Shown here piece after piece: positions 1-7,123 of a DNA stretch of 33,116 bases. The stretch's first letter is position 1. Each line of letters starts with the position of its first letter. Where the stretch lies: assembly GCF_015207285.1 (NCBI RefSeq), contig NZ_JADEXD010000065.1:1-33116 (forward strand), read 5' to 3'. Source of the DNA: Tychonema sp. LEGE 07203. GTDB lineage: Bacteria; Cyanobacteriota; Cyanobacteriia; Cyanobacteriales; Microcoleaceae. Both the position numbers and the translations under genes were made by a program. The notes under the pieces are model-generated. The model was not told the origin of the DNA and did not search any database. It was given only the letters and a program-made list of their open reading frames with translations.

Positions 1-98
1 TGAGTTTTACCGCTTGATGACTTAGCTTTTCAGGCATTATAGAATTGCTAATACGTAAATGCCACGTTTTCTATAGTTGTCTTTTTGTCAAGTACAAT

Positions 99-1637
99 TT
101 ATACCAAATTAGATGAGCTTACCCTGGTGCCTAACCCTGTCTCGCTGGAAAATTCGATTTGACCTCCGTGCAAGTCTACACACTGCTTGACTATGGATAA
201 ACCCAGTCCTGTGCCGGATATTTTTCCGACATTTTGGGCTCGGTAATACGATTCAAATAGTTGTGCTTGGTCTTCTATCGGAATGCCAATGCCTGCGTCT
301 TTAATTTTAAAGGTAGCTTTTTCATTATGACAGTTTAATTGAAAATAAATATTGCTGTCGATCGGCGAATATTTAACAGCATTAGAAAGCAAGTTTGTCA
401 AGATGTGCCTCAACAATTTTTTATCGAGCGCGGGGTGTTGTTGTGTTTTATCCAAATCGCGATCGGGTTTTTTCGCGGGGGAAGTTGTTGTTCGGCAAAT
501 AAAGTTAATTTGATGATTTTTTCCGTAACTAATTTTAATTGATTCTACTAACTCGGTGCAAAATTTTTGTAAGTCAACTGGTGCGGGATTGAATTGGAGT
601 TTTCCGGATTCGGCGCTGCTGAGCAACCGCACGTCATCTAATAGCTGAGCCATGTGTTTAGATGCTGATTTGACGTGTTTGAGATATTCTTTTTTTTCCT
701 CGTTGGTGATTTCGTCGCCGTATTCTTTGAGAATTTGAGTAGCAAATAATACGGTATTTAAAGGATTGCCGAACTCGTGAGCGAGCATTGAGAAAAAACG
801 AGATTTTACTTGTCTGAGTTCTTGCTCTTTTGCCAAAGAACGGCGAATTTCTAGTTCTTGTTGCTTGCGTTCTGTGACATCTCTACCGATATAGACAAAA
901 TCGTAAAGTCCCTCTAATTCTGTCTGAATTGCCGAGCAGGAAAATTCTACCCAAATTTCTGCTCCGGCTTTTGTAGTGCAGATTACTTCCAGTTCTCTGA
1001 GGAACTCTTTTTGAGACAAAATATAGCGGTGGCGAGCTTGGTAAAGCAAGGTTTCTTCGACTACTATTTTGGAGAGCGGGTGGTCGATCAATTCTGGTTC
1101 GCTGTACCCAAATAGCCATTGTGCCGATTGATTTACTGTTTTGATAATTCCTAATGTTGTTGTCACCAACAAAGCATCGCCCATCGAACGAATAACTTTA
1201 TCTATATAATCTTTAGAAGCGGCTAAGGCGCTCGCCAACAGATTGGCTTCATTGGCTCTCTGAATCAAGGATTGCTTCATCACCATTTTTTCGGTGGCAT
1301 CTTCAATCAAGACCAGTAAATTACTTGCCGTATCTTGTTCGTTTTCATGTTCTACAGCCAACATATCGAAGTATAAAGGGCGTTTTTTATCGGCAAATCT
1401 AGCGATACCTTTGAGTTCAAAACTCGGTCGCCGTCCCATCAATATCGACATCAGGATATTTTCAATGCCAACCAGTTCGGGAAAACTGATGCGAGCATCT
1501 GCACCGGGGAGCGCGTCGCCCGGGCTATCGGCATAATGCTGCACTTCGGCGGAGGTTTCCTGAATGATGAAATTGTGGTTTATTACAAAATATTCTGTTT
1601 GTCGCGGGCCCAAGAGCTTTCTAAACAGGGGTTTCAT
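99..1637 (-). CDS. PAS-domain sensor histidine kinase
   Basis: A soluble two-component sensor kinase of 512 aa. It has two PAS-like segments (about residues 14-115 and 144-258; the second ends in the usual DVTERK linker). The dimerisation box SMLAHEFGNPLNT has its phospho-acceptor His near residue 287. The catalytic domain carries an N box (HILTNLLSNAVKYSP), a G1 box (KDAGIGIP) and a G2 box (GTGLGLSIVKQ). No membrane helix or receiver domain is visible, so it probably senses a cytoplasmic signal and passes phosphate to a response regulator outside the window. The H box reads HEFGNPL where HEFRTPL is usual. The ATG overlaps the stop of the GTPase gene (ATGA), so the two are translationally coupled. 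The link between GTPase state and kinase activity is inferred from this coupling. The kinase assignment is secure; the signal is unknown. Confidence 0.93.
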   Translation of the reverse strand: MKPLFRKLLGPRQTEYFVINHNFIIQETSAEVQHYADSPGDALPGADARISFPELVGIENILMSILMGRRPSFELKGIARFADKKRPLYFDMLAVEHENEQDTASNLLVLIEDATEKMVMKQSLIQRANEANLLASALAASKDYIDKVIRSMGDALLVTTTLGIIKTVNQSAQWLFGYSEPELIDHPLSKIVVEETLLYQARHRYILSQKEFLRELEVICTTKAGAEIWVEFSCSAIQTELEGLYDFVYIGRDVTERKQQELEIRRSLAKEQELRQVKSRFFSMLAHEFGNPLNTVLFATQILKEYGDEITNEEKKEYLKHVKSASKHMAQLLDDVRLLSSAESGKLQFNPAPVDLQKFCTELVESIKISYGKNHQINFICRTTTSPAKKPDRDLDKTQQHPALDKKLLRHILTNLLSNAVKYSPIDSNIYFQLNCHNEKATFKIKDAGIGIPIEDQAQLFESYYRAQNVGKISGTGLGLSIVKQCVDLHGGQIEFSSETGLGTRVSSSNLV

Positions 1638-2170
1638 GCTTGTTCTACCATTGTGTAAGCGAGTTTGTGGAAGATTTCGTCAACGTCTTTTCCTGTTTTA
1701 GCAGATGTGGTGTAAACTGCTATTACTTTGTCTTTGCCGATCGCATGGGAAATTTCTACTAGCAGTGCCAATTTTTCTTCGTCTATCAAGTCTACTTTGT
1801 TCAAAGCGACGATAATCGATCCTTTGGGATTAATTGAAGAAAAAAGCTGAATGTGTTCGGAGATTCGCTCAACTGTTTCGGTGCGGCTGACATCGGCAAC
1901 GATTAAAACGCCGCTAGCTCCCTGCAAGTAAGTCGGTGCGATTCCTTTGAATTTTGTATGCCCTTCTAAGTCCCAAATCAGCAACTGTGCAGTGACGTTT
2001 TCTCGCTCTTTGATGCCTTCTAATTCTAGGCTTTTGCGGGAAATTTTGACTCCGACAGTGGAAAGGTACTCGTCGCTGAATTGCCGATCGACAAAACGGC
2101 GGATCAGGCTGGTTTTGCCCACGCCAAAATCGCCGATCATGCACATTTTTTTAGATATAGTAACTGACAT
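1634..2170 (-). CDS. Ras/Rab-like small GTPase
   Basis: A single-domain, 178-aa P-loop GTPase of the Ras superfamily. Visible motifs are G1 GDFGVGKTS (residues 13-21), switch I Thr38 in STVGVKIS, G3 WDLEGH (Asp67 to His71), G4 NKVD (124-127) and G5 TSAK (155-158). It has no C-terminal cysteine for lipidation and no extra domain, so it probably works as a soluble switch bound to a partner. Two positions differ from the Ras pattern: the residue matching Gly12 is Phe15, and the catalytic Gln61 position is His71. In Ras, changes at these sites slow hydrolysis; here they may be normal for the family. It lies 2 bp after the OmpA-domain gene and overlaps the kinase gene by 4 bp. The roadblock-like segment of the upstream protein is a plausible partner (inference). 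Confidence 0.93.
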   Translation of the reverse strand: MSVTISKKMCMIGDFGVGKTSLIRRFVDRQFSDEYLSTVGVKISRKSLELEGIKERENVTAQLLIWDLEGHTKFKGIAPTYLQGASGVLIVADVSRTETVERISEHIQLFSSINPKGSIIVALNKVDLIDEEKLALLVEISHAIGKDKVIAVYTTSAKTGKDVDEIFHKLAYTMVEQA

Positions 2171-2172
2171 AA

Positions 2173-4992
2173 TTATTTGCTGTTTATGCTTTTAGTTATT
2201 GGTTCAAATAGCACGCACCTGCTTAAAAGTAGCGGCTGATTGGGTTCCACGCCGTCGGGAGGAATTGAGCTGGCAACCGCTTGGAGGCGATCGGGATCGG
2301 CACCTTGCCGCACCAAAGCATCTCGCACTGCAGCGGCACGCTTGAGCGACAACCGTTGATTTGTGGCAGGTTCCCCAGTTCCATCGCTGTGCCCAATTAT
2401 CTTAATATGTTTTTGAGGATATTGATCCATGAATTTTTTGACACTGGCGATGATTTCTGCGGATGTTGAGTCTAATTTTGCCGTTCCTGGATCAAAGTAG
2501 ATGCGGCTTGCAATTTTGAGCGGGTCTAGTTTAACAGTGCTGATGACGGACTGAACGCCGGGAATTTGCTTCAGGGACTGAGCAATTTTTTGTGAGTCTG
2601 CAGCGTCGGTGACTGTGCCATCTACTGTAACTTTGCGATCGCCATACCGACTAGAAATAGAAACGCCCTCCCTCTGGTTCAAAACAGCGGTAATCCGCTG
2701 CACTTCTCCCGCCGTCAAAACTGGGTCGGGAGGTACATCTACAGCGATAATTTGATTGTCTAATTTCAGATTTGGTGCAGTTGATGCGACTATTTTTGCG
2801 GCTTTTGCCCGCAATTCTGGATTTGGCAATTTTCCGGTTAATTTGAGAGTGTTGCCCTCAAGGTCGGCGTTTAAGCGGTAAACTGCTAATTCTGGGGTCG
2901 ATGCTAAAGCTAAAGCGACATTTGCTACTAGGGGGCGATCGATGCTGCGGCGGTACTGATACATTCCCCAAGGTACTAAGATTAAGCTGAGGGCGAGTAA
3001 ACTGAGTCCGGCTAGGGCGATCGGGGGTTTGGTGGATTTTTCCTTTTCCACCGGGTCGAATAAAGTTTTGATAAACGGGTGCAGCGACTCCGGTATAGTA
3101 TCGGGGTCGCCGTTAAATTCGTGAATTAATTTAGCGTAATTAAGGATGAGATTGCTAAGTGTTTTTCGCAGCTTGCTGATGAACGAGTCTGGCGGTTCTC
3201 CTTTAATTACGACTGCCATGTAGCAGTATCCCGCTACTTCTAGCAAAATTTTTGAGTCGCCGTATTCAATTTGATTTAGTTCGGAAATTTCTCCCGGCAC
3301 AACGATGCACTCGTTCACAAAGCTGCGAATGGCTGTGAGCATTCCTGCTACCATTTCTGATTCTAACTGGTAGCTTTCGGAGTTTTGAACTTCGGAAATT
3401 ATTAAGCCTGATGCTTTGTGAATTAAGAAGACTGCTTGGATGGTAAAGGGTACTGATTCTTGGAGGATTAATTCGGCTTCGGAGACTCCTTGTACTTTGG
3501 AGCGAATTTTGCGCTTAACTCCTTCTATGCTCATCGCATTTGACACTTTTTCATTGATTGTCTTGATAGCTTCTGCCATGTATCGGGCAATAGTATTGCC
3601 AATTACTGGATAGAGGGCATCCACCATTGCGTCTCGTTCGAGTTTTATTTGGGCTGTAATTGCTTTGCCCATTTCCGGGGCGAGGGCTTGGGCGATCGAC
3701 TCTTGATCGAGGCGAATTTGCTCTTTAATTGCCAGGCCCATTTCTGGACCGATCGCCTTAGCAATATCTGCCGGCGAATTTTTTATTTGTTCGGCAAGGG
3801 CGTCTGGGAGCAATTCAGCGATCGCCGAACTCATTGCTGGCCTGTTTTCTACCGTTTTTGCTCTAATTACTTCGTCAATAATTGGCACGATCGCGTTAAC
3901 AACTTCTTCTCTGGAATCGGTAATTTTGCGGCTGAGAATTTCGGCGATCCAAGGCAGCATCAGCGCGATCAGTTCTTGGGGATCGTAGATTTGGTGTTCG
4001 AGTTTTCCTAATTTATCGTTGATGGTTATCATCAGTTGGCGCACCCCCGGCAAGTCGTTTTGTTCGAGGAGATTTTTGACTTGCTCGATATCCGACATTT
4101 GCGAGCCAAAAATCAGACTTTGCAGCCTTTCCATCGCGTTGTCGGCTTCATTGAAGTCTTGTTTAATTTCGCCTAGTATTTCCGATCGCTGCGACATCGG
4201 TGTCGGCTGTTCTGGCAACTCTGCCATTGATGGCAGCGAAGCAACCACCGCATCTAAATATATTTTTTCTGACGGCTGTGAAGGTGCGGAAACTGCGGCA
4301 TTTTGCTCAGTTGCTGCGGGTGATTCTAGAGTTGGGCGATCGGACAAATCCTCTAAAGCGGTGTCGAAATCCTGGGATTTTTCCGCCTGTAATTTCTGCG
4401 GAAAATCTGAAACTGTCGAGTCAGGCAATTCTCTCTCAAAATCCGAAACATCGGCAGAAACATCTATAGTTTTAGCCGAGGAATAGTTTCTTTCCAGTTC
4501 AGAACTGTTGAGTTTGTGAGTAGGGAACAGCCAACTTTTCGACTCGCCTGCAACAGCCGGGGACTGTGTAGATTTTGGTTGTTGAGAGCCAGTTTTTTGC
4601 GGGATACTCGCTGCAATTTCCTCTTGCTCTTGCTCAGAAATACCTAACAAATCCATCAACCCGCCCAGGGCTCCGGCTTGACTTTTTATGTTGCTTTTGT
4701 CAGCTTCGGACTCTGGGTTTGGCAGGGGTGCAATTTCCTTTTTGTCTGGCAAATCGGAAATACCTAACAAATCCATCAACCCGCCGGCGGCCCCAGCTCG
4801 ATCGTTCTTGCTGCTGCTGTCGCTTTCGGGCTCAGCATTCTGCTGGTTTGAAGCAGCAAAAATTTTGAGATCGACTAACAGATTCAGCAAGGGTTCTAGC
4901 TGGGTTGCTGCCTCGACAGCGGACTCGTCAGGTTGAGAAATAAAACCCTCTAGCTGATTTTCACCTGCTGGATTTTCTTTCGGTAAAACCAT
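2173..4992 (-). CDS. Membrane protein with helical repeats, roadblock/longin-like segment, BON-like repeats and C-terminal OmpA domain
   Basis: 939 aa. The order is: a low-complexity N-terminus with two copies of GGLMDLLGIS (near residues 70 and 110); a Ser/Glu-rich linker to about 300; six 23-residue helical repeats (about 340-477); a segment (about 503-615) that resembles roadblock/longin folds (VFLIHKASGLIISEV ... MVAGMLTAIRSFV ... KILLEVAGYCYMAVVIKG); one membrane helix (about 655-673); two BON-like units (about 682-818); and an OmpA C-terminal domain (about 830-930) with the peptidoglycan-binding pattern IIGHSDGTG and NQRLSLKRAAAVRDAL. The expected topology is cytoplasmic N-terminus and periplasmic C-terminus. 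It lies 6 bp after the coiled-coil gene and 2 bp before the GTPase gene. Roadblock domains commonly partner small GTPases, so it may tether or regulate the GTPase from the cell wall. OmpA and membrane calls are strong; the roadblock call is tentative. Confidence 0.85.
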   Translation of the reverse strand: MVLPKENPAGENQLEGFISQPDESAVEAATQLEPLLNLLVDLKIFAASNQQNAEPESDSSSKNDRAGAAGGLMDLLGISDLPDKKEIAPLPNPESEADKSNIKSQAGALGGLMDLLGISEQEQEEIAASIPQKTGSQQPKSTQSPAVAGESKSWLFPTHKLNSSELERNYSSAKTIDVSADVSDFERELPDSTVSDFPQKLQAEKSQDFDTALEDLSDRPTLESPAATEQNAAVSAPSQPSEKIYLDAVVASLPSMAELPEQPTPMSQRSEILGEIKQDFNEADNAMERLQSLIFGSQMSDIEQVKNLLEQNDLPGVRQLMITINDKLGKLEHQIYDPQELIALMLPWIAEILSRKITDSREEVVNAIVPIIDEVIRAKTVENRPAMSSAIAELLPDALAEQIKNSPADIAKAIGPEMGLAIKEQIRLDQESIAQALAPEMGKAITAQIKLERDAMVDALYPVIGNTIARYMAEAIKTINEKVSNAMSIEGVKRKIRSKVQGVSEAELILQESVPFTIQAVFLIHKASGLIISEVQNSESYQLESEMVAGMLTAIRSFVNECIVVPGEISELNQIEYGDSKILLEVAGYCYMAVVIKGEPPDSFISKLRKTLSNLILNYAKLIHEFNGDPDTIPESLHPFIKTLFDPVEKEKSTKPPIALAGLSLLALSLILVPWGMYQYRRSIDRPLVANVALALASTPELAVYRLNADLEGNTLKLTGKLPNPELRAKAAKIVASTAPNLKLDNQIIAVDVPPDPVLTAGEVQRITAVLNQREGVSISSRYGDRKVTVDGTVTDAADSQKIAQSLKQIPGVQSVISTVKLDPLKIASRIYFDPGTAKLDSTSAEIIASVKKFMDQYPQKHIKIIGHSDGTGEPATNQRLSLKRAAAVRDALVRQGADPDRLQAVASSIPPDGVEPNQPLLLSRCVLFEPITKSINSK
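3562..3975 (-). repeat. Six tandem 23-codon (69-bp) repeats inside the OmpA-domain gene
   Basis: In translation, six consecutive 23-residue units follow the pattern hhxAhxPxhxxxIxxxIxxxxxx. Their starts are LIALMLPWIAEI, VVNAIVPIIDEV, MSSAIAELLPDA, IAKAIGPEMGLA, IAQALAPEMGKA and MVDALYPVIGNT. Units 4 and 5 are the most alike (AxAPEMGxAIxxQI), suggesting recent duplication. The units probably form a solenoid or an amphipathic helical stalk on the cytoplasmic side. Boundaries are accurate to a few bases. Confidence 0.75.
4637..4785 (-). repeat. Duplicated 29-bp motif encoding LMDLLGIS in the OmpA-domain gene
   Basis: An identical 29-bp stretch occurs at 4637-4665 and 4757-4785, exactly 120 bp (40 codons) apart. 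Each copy encodes a short hydrophobic motif (GLMDLLGIS) in an otherwise acidic, disordered-looking region. It may be a docking motif. Confidence 0.8.
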
Positions 4993-4998
4993 GCGTTA

Positions 4999-5607
4999 TT
5001 ATCCGTGGTGGTGGCGCTCCGGCAACAGAAATTCGTTATTTAACTTACTGTCAGTAACGCCTTTTAGTTCGGGGACAAATTCTGTTCCTTTGAGCCTCAT
5101 GCCGAGCTCAAACAGAATTTCTGCCATGTCGTCTCTGGAAACTTTAACATCTCTGAGCATGGAAAAGCGGCGGTCGAGTTCTTCAAAGACCTGTGTTTTG
5201 AGAGTGCGGGTTTCTTCGGAGAGTCGCTCTCTGGTTTGGGAGAGTTCGTCGCGAATCGAACTGGTTTGATTGTCTATCGCCTCGTCGAGGGATTCTATGC
5301 TGCTGGAAAATTTCCGGTTAACGCGATCGATTTGCTGCCGGAGGTCGGCGCTTTCTTCTTGCGTGTTTGAGGTTAGCGATTTAACTTTCTTTTCTAACGA
5401 ATCAACTGCCACCTTAATTTCTGCAGACAGAACGGCTTTTATCTGTTCGATGCGAGTTTGCACATCTTGCTGCATCATTGACAGCTCAGAATCTATTTTA
5501 TCGAAGCGATTGTCGTATTCTCTAAGCTGGGCCCCGAAAATTATATCTCGAATCTGGTCGATATTTCCCAGGCGTTCGCGCATTTCTTCTTTAGTTATTT
5601 CTGCCAT
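4999..5607 (-). CDS. Coiled-coil protein, first gene of the GTPase/OmpA/kinase operon
   Basis: A 202-aa hydrophilic protein, mostly long charged helices with heptad spacing (about residues 20-165), no membrane helix and no recognised enzyme motif. The start was placed at MAEITKEEMRERL because it has a clear ribosome site (GAGGT, about 8 bases upstream). An in-frame upstream extension to 5751 adds 48 residues of low plausibility and lacks such a site. The stop lies 6 bp before the next gene, so it is almost certainly co-transcribed with it. The conserved-looking end (DDMAEILFELGMRLKGTEF) may be a small helical binding module. Its function is unknown; from context it could be an adaptor or scaffold for the operon's membrane protein or GTPase. 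Confidence 0.8.
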   Translation of the reverse strand: MAEITKEEMRERLGNIDQIRDIIFGAQLREYDNRFDKIDSELSMMQQDVQTRIEQIKAVLSAEIKVAVDSLEKKVKSLTSNTQEESADLRQQIDRVNRKFSSSIESLDEAIDNQTSSIRDELSQTRERLSEETRTLKTQVFEELDRRFSMLRDVKVSRDDMAEILFELGMRLKGTEFVPELKGVTDSKLNNEFLLPERHHHG

Positions 5608-5787
5608 GCTTGTACCTCGAATCTCCCGATATTGTAAGTTTAGAACTGGGTTGAATTTTTTGTTAAACTGCCTGCCGAGCATTTTAAGTAGGCTCAAAAG
5701 AGGTGCCCCGGGGCTGTTTCTGCGGTGATTTACCGCAACAGTTGGCTGCACTGCATTTTTTTTGACTTGGCGGAACTCTATTGCTTG

Positions 5788-5823
5788 AAAATCTCACCCC
5801 TGCGTCGGGGAGGGGATTTTTTA
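5788..5823. terminator. GC-rich hairpin flanked by A and T runs
   Basis: CCCC-TGCGTC-GGGG forms the core stem, extended outwards with two mismatches to AAAATC/GATTTT, and six T follow on the plus strand. It resembles an intrinsic terminator working in either direction. It lies about 180 bp upstream of the operon start at 5607, so it could also be a leader hairpin of that operon. Confidence 0.4.
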
Positions 5824-5960
5824 GAGTTTTGACTCCTTTATATCCTGAGATTTAATTTTTTGGGGCGGGTTGTGCAATCAAAAATGGTGGTTTGCTATTC
5901 TTGCTTTGCAGCAAGCTCCTCAAGCTCAGACTTTCCTGCTATACAGCGGGGTAGGTTTTA

Positions 5961-6065
5961 ATGTCTCGTACAGACATGTTTCATGATATCGCATCTTTGA
6001 CAGTGCCTAGTGCCACAGCACCTAGGTTAGGCAAAAAGCGGGCGGGTACAGGCGCACAGGTCTAA
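5961..6065 (+). pseudogene. Possible 34-codon coding remnant
   Basis: A short frame (MSRTDMFHDIASLTVPSA..., ending GTGAQV) just before the structured duplication at 6096-6193. Its basic, proline-containing end and position suggest the last codons of a lost transposon gene, for example an IS200/IS605 type. This is a guess. It has no ribosome site of note. Confidence 0.2.
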
Positions 6066-6095
6066 TCTAATGTGTAAAATTTGACTCGAAAGGTC

Positions 6096-6193
6096 AAAGT
6101 CGGCGGTGGAAACCAAGCCTAGACGAAGGAAGTACACAGAAAAGTCGCCGATTGAAACCAATCCTAGACTGAGGATGTCCGCGCTAAGTGGAC
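6096..6193 (+). other. Imperfect 35-bp tandem duplication with three adjacent small hairpins (possible structured RNA or IS end)
   Basis: Two related units start at 6096 and 6141 (AAAGTCGGCGGTGGAAACCA and AAAGTCGCCGATTGAAACCA), followed by similar CCTAGAC tails. From the second unit onward three short perfect stems follow one another: GATTG/CAATC with an AAAC loop, ATCCT/AGGAT, and GTCC/GGAC. Such a hairpin chain is typical of a folded RNA or an IS200/IS605-type transposon end. No transposase gene remains beside it. Confidence 0.35.
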
Positions 6194-6305
6194 TGAAGAA
6201 TACAAAGTCCCCGTCTCCCTATAGAATCCATTTGACATCTTTGAGTTTTTAGGTTGGGTGACGAGAAATATAGAGAGAAACTGGTTTCTGAGATTTACGC
6301 GGGCG

Positions 6306-6345
6306 AGAAACCGGGTTTCTTTGAGTTGACAGAAACCCGGTTTCT
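6306..6345. repeat. Pair of GAAACC(C/G)GGTTTC palindromic repeats
   Basis: AGAAACCGGGTTTCT at 6306-6320 and AGAAACCCGGTTTCT at 6331-6345. Each is nearly self-complementary and the two are mutually inverted. GAGATTTACGC flanks both sides. This family recurs throughout the window. Confidence 0.85.
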
Positions 6346-6489
6346 GAGATTTACGCAGAATAGATATCAAATGGGTTCTATAAAAAAGCGTAGGGCCCGA
6401 TCGACAGCGACCAGACCCAATAATATGAGAGCTTTGTTTTTTCTAACAAACGGGATGTGTTTCCGGTAAAGAACGATTACTTACTAGGG

Positions 6490-6518
6490 TTGACAATTTG
6501 TGCAACTTTACTTTTAAT
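6490..6518 (+). promoter_or_regulatory. Sigma70-like promoter
   Basis: TTGACA (6490-6495), a 17-bp spacer, then TTTAAT (6513-6518). No known gene follows within 500 bp on this strand except the weak 58-codon frame at 6644, so it may drive a small RNA or be relict. Confidence 0.4.
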
Positions 6519-6558
6519 CCGCAAGCACAATAAGTCTGACTCGACTGCGGTTTGGCTT

Positions 6559-6577
6559 AACTGCCCGATCGGCAGTT
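6559..6577 (+). terminator. Hairpin with short T run downstream of the 6490 promoter
   Basis: AACTGCC-CGATC-GGCAGTT followed by TT. The 7-bp perfect stem lies about 50 nt after the expected start site. It could end a short RNA or act as an attenuator. The T run is short. Confidence 0.35.
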
Positions 6578-6643
6578 TTGCCACTATTCCAAGTTGTGTT
6601 CGGTTAATTTCGGCTGCCCTGGGGAATCTAGACCGGAGACACC

Positions 6644-6820
6644 ATGCCTATATCCTTGAACTTTGCTTCTAAATATAGCGACCTCCTGTTTCTTTCTGTC
6701 CCGGTGTCTATTATTAAGTTAGCACGAGCTTTCGGAGCGGTAAAGCACTATTTGCAAAACTTGATAGGTCTTTACATTACTACGTATAATGATATTAATA
6801 TCCACATAGATGTAAGTTAG
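6644..6820 (+). CDS. Possible small protein of 58 aa
   Basis: ATG with a good ribosome site (GGAG, 6 bases upstream) opens a 58-codon frame starting MPISLNFASKYSDLLFLSV, with a hydrophobic helix-like middle (about residues 13-30) and a mixed C-terminus. I do not recognise it. Its stop codon TAG overlaps the left TA edge of the MITE, so the frame may be the start of a longer gene truncated by that insertion. The upstream promoter-like sequence gives some support; the lack of recognisable homology argues for caution. Confidence 0.25.
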   Translation: MPISLNFASKYSDLLFLSVPVSIIKLARAFGAVKHYLQNLIGLYITTYNDINIHIDVS

Positions 6821-7077
6821 GACTCACGCATTCGGCTGCAAAGAAACAGGTTTTTTCACCGGGATTGAGGATTTTAAGCAAATACGCTTGGGTTAACACT
6901 GTTGATTCCCCGGAGATCCCCCTAAATCCCCCTTAAAAAGGGGGACTTTGAGAGCTTTCTTGTTCCCCCCTTCTTAAGGGGGGTTAGGGGGGATCGGGCT
7001 TAACTTAACCGTATTGGATTTTAAGCAAGTATTCTATTTGAAAAACCCGGTTTCTGGACACCCGTGCGTAAGTCCTA
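6818..7077. mobile_element. MITE-like element flanked by TA, with nested palindromes
   Basis: The ends are inverted: GGACTCACGCA at the left (from 6820) and TGCGTAAGTCC at the right (to 7075), each flanked by TA (6818-6819 and 7076-7077). TA duplication is typical of IS630/Tc1-mariner targets. Inside lies a second imperfect inverted repeat with C-rich and G-rich arms (about 6913-6948 and 6962-6996) and a copy of the AAACCCGGTTTCT repeat (7041-7055). There is no transposase. The right edge is 47 bp from the alaS start. Confidence 0.65.
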
Positions 7078-7123
7078 TAAATTCTATTGTTGCTACATCT
7101 TCACATACTTAACAGTTTTTGTC

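Larger units (their letters stand above)
5608..7123. other. 1.5-kb gene-poor region between divergent genes
   Basis: No securely coding gene. It holds the upstream region of the minus-strand operon, a GC-rich hairpin, a possible 34-codon remnant, a structured imperfect duplication, two palindromic repeats, a sigma70-like promoter with a hairpin, a possible 58-codon frame and a MITE that ends 47 bp before alaS. These are listed separately. The region looks like a site of repeated small insertions. Confidence 0.7.

Noticed and set aside
5608..5751. Upstream extension of the coiled-coil gene
   Set aside because: No ribosome site, and the sequence differs in character from the helical protein; GAGGT precedes the ATG at 5607.
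6096..6175. CRISPR-like pair containing GAAACCA motifs
   Set aside because: The sequence after each GAAAC is also similar between copies (CCTAGAC...), so there are no unique spacers, and only two units exist with no cas genes.
7064..7123. GTG start extending alaS by 20 residues
   Set aside because: The codons lie in the MITE edge and give residues unlike any AlaRS N-terminus; the ATG at 7124 begins the conserved family start.
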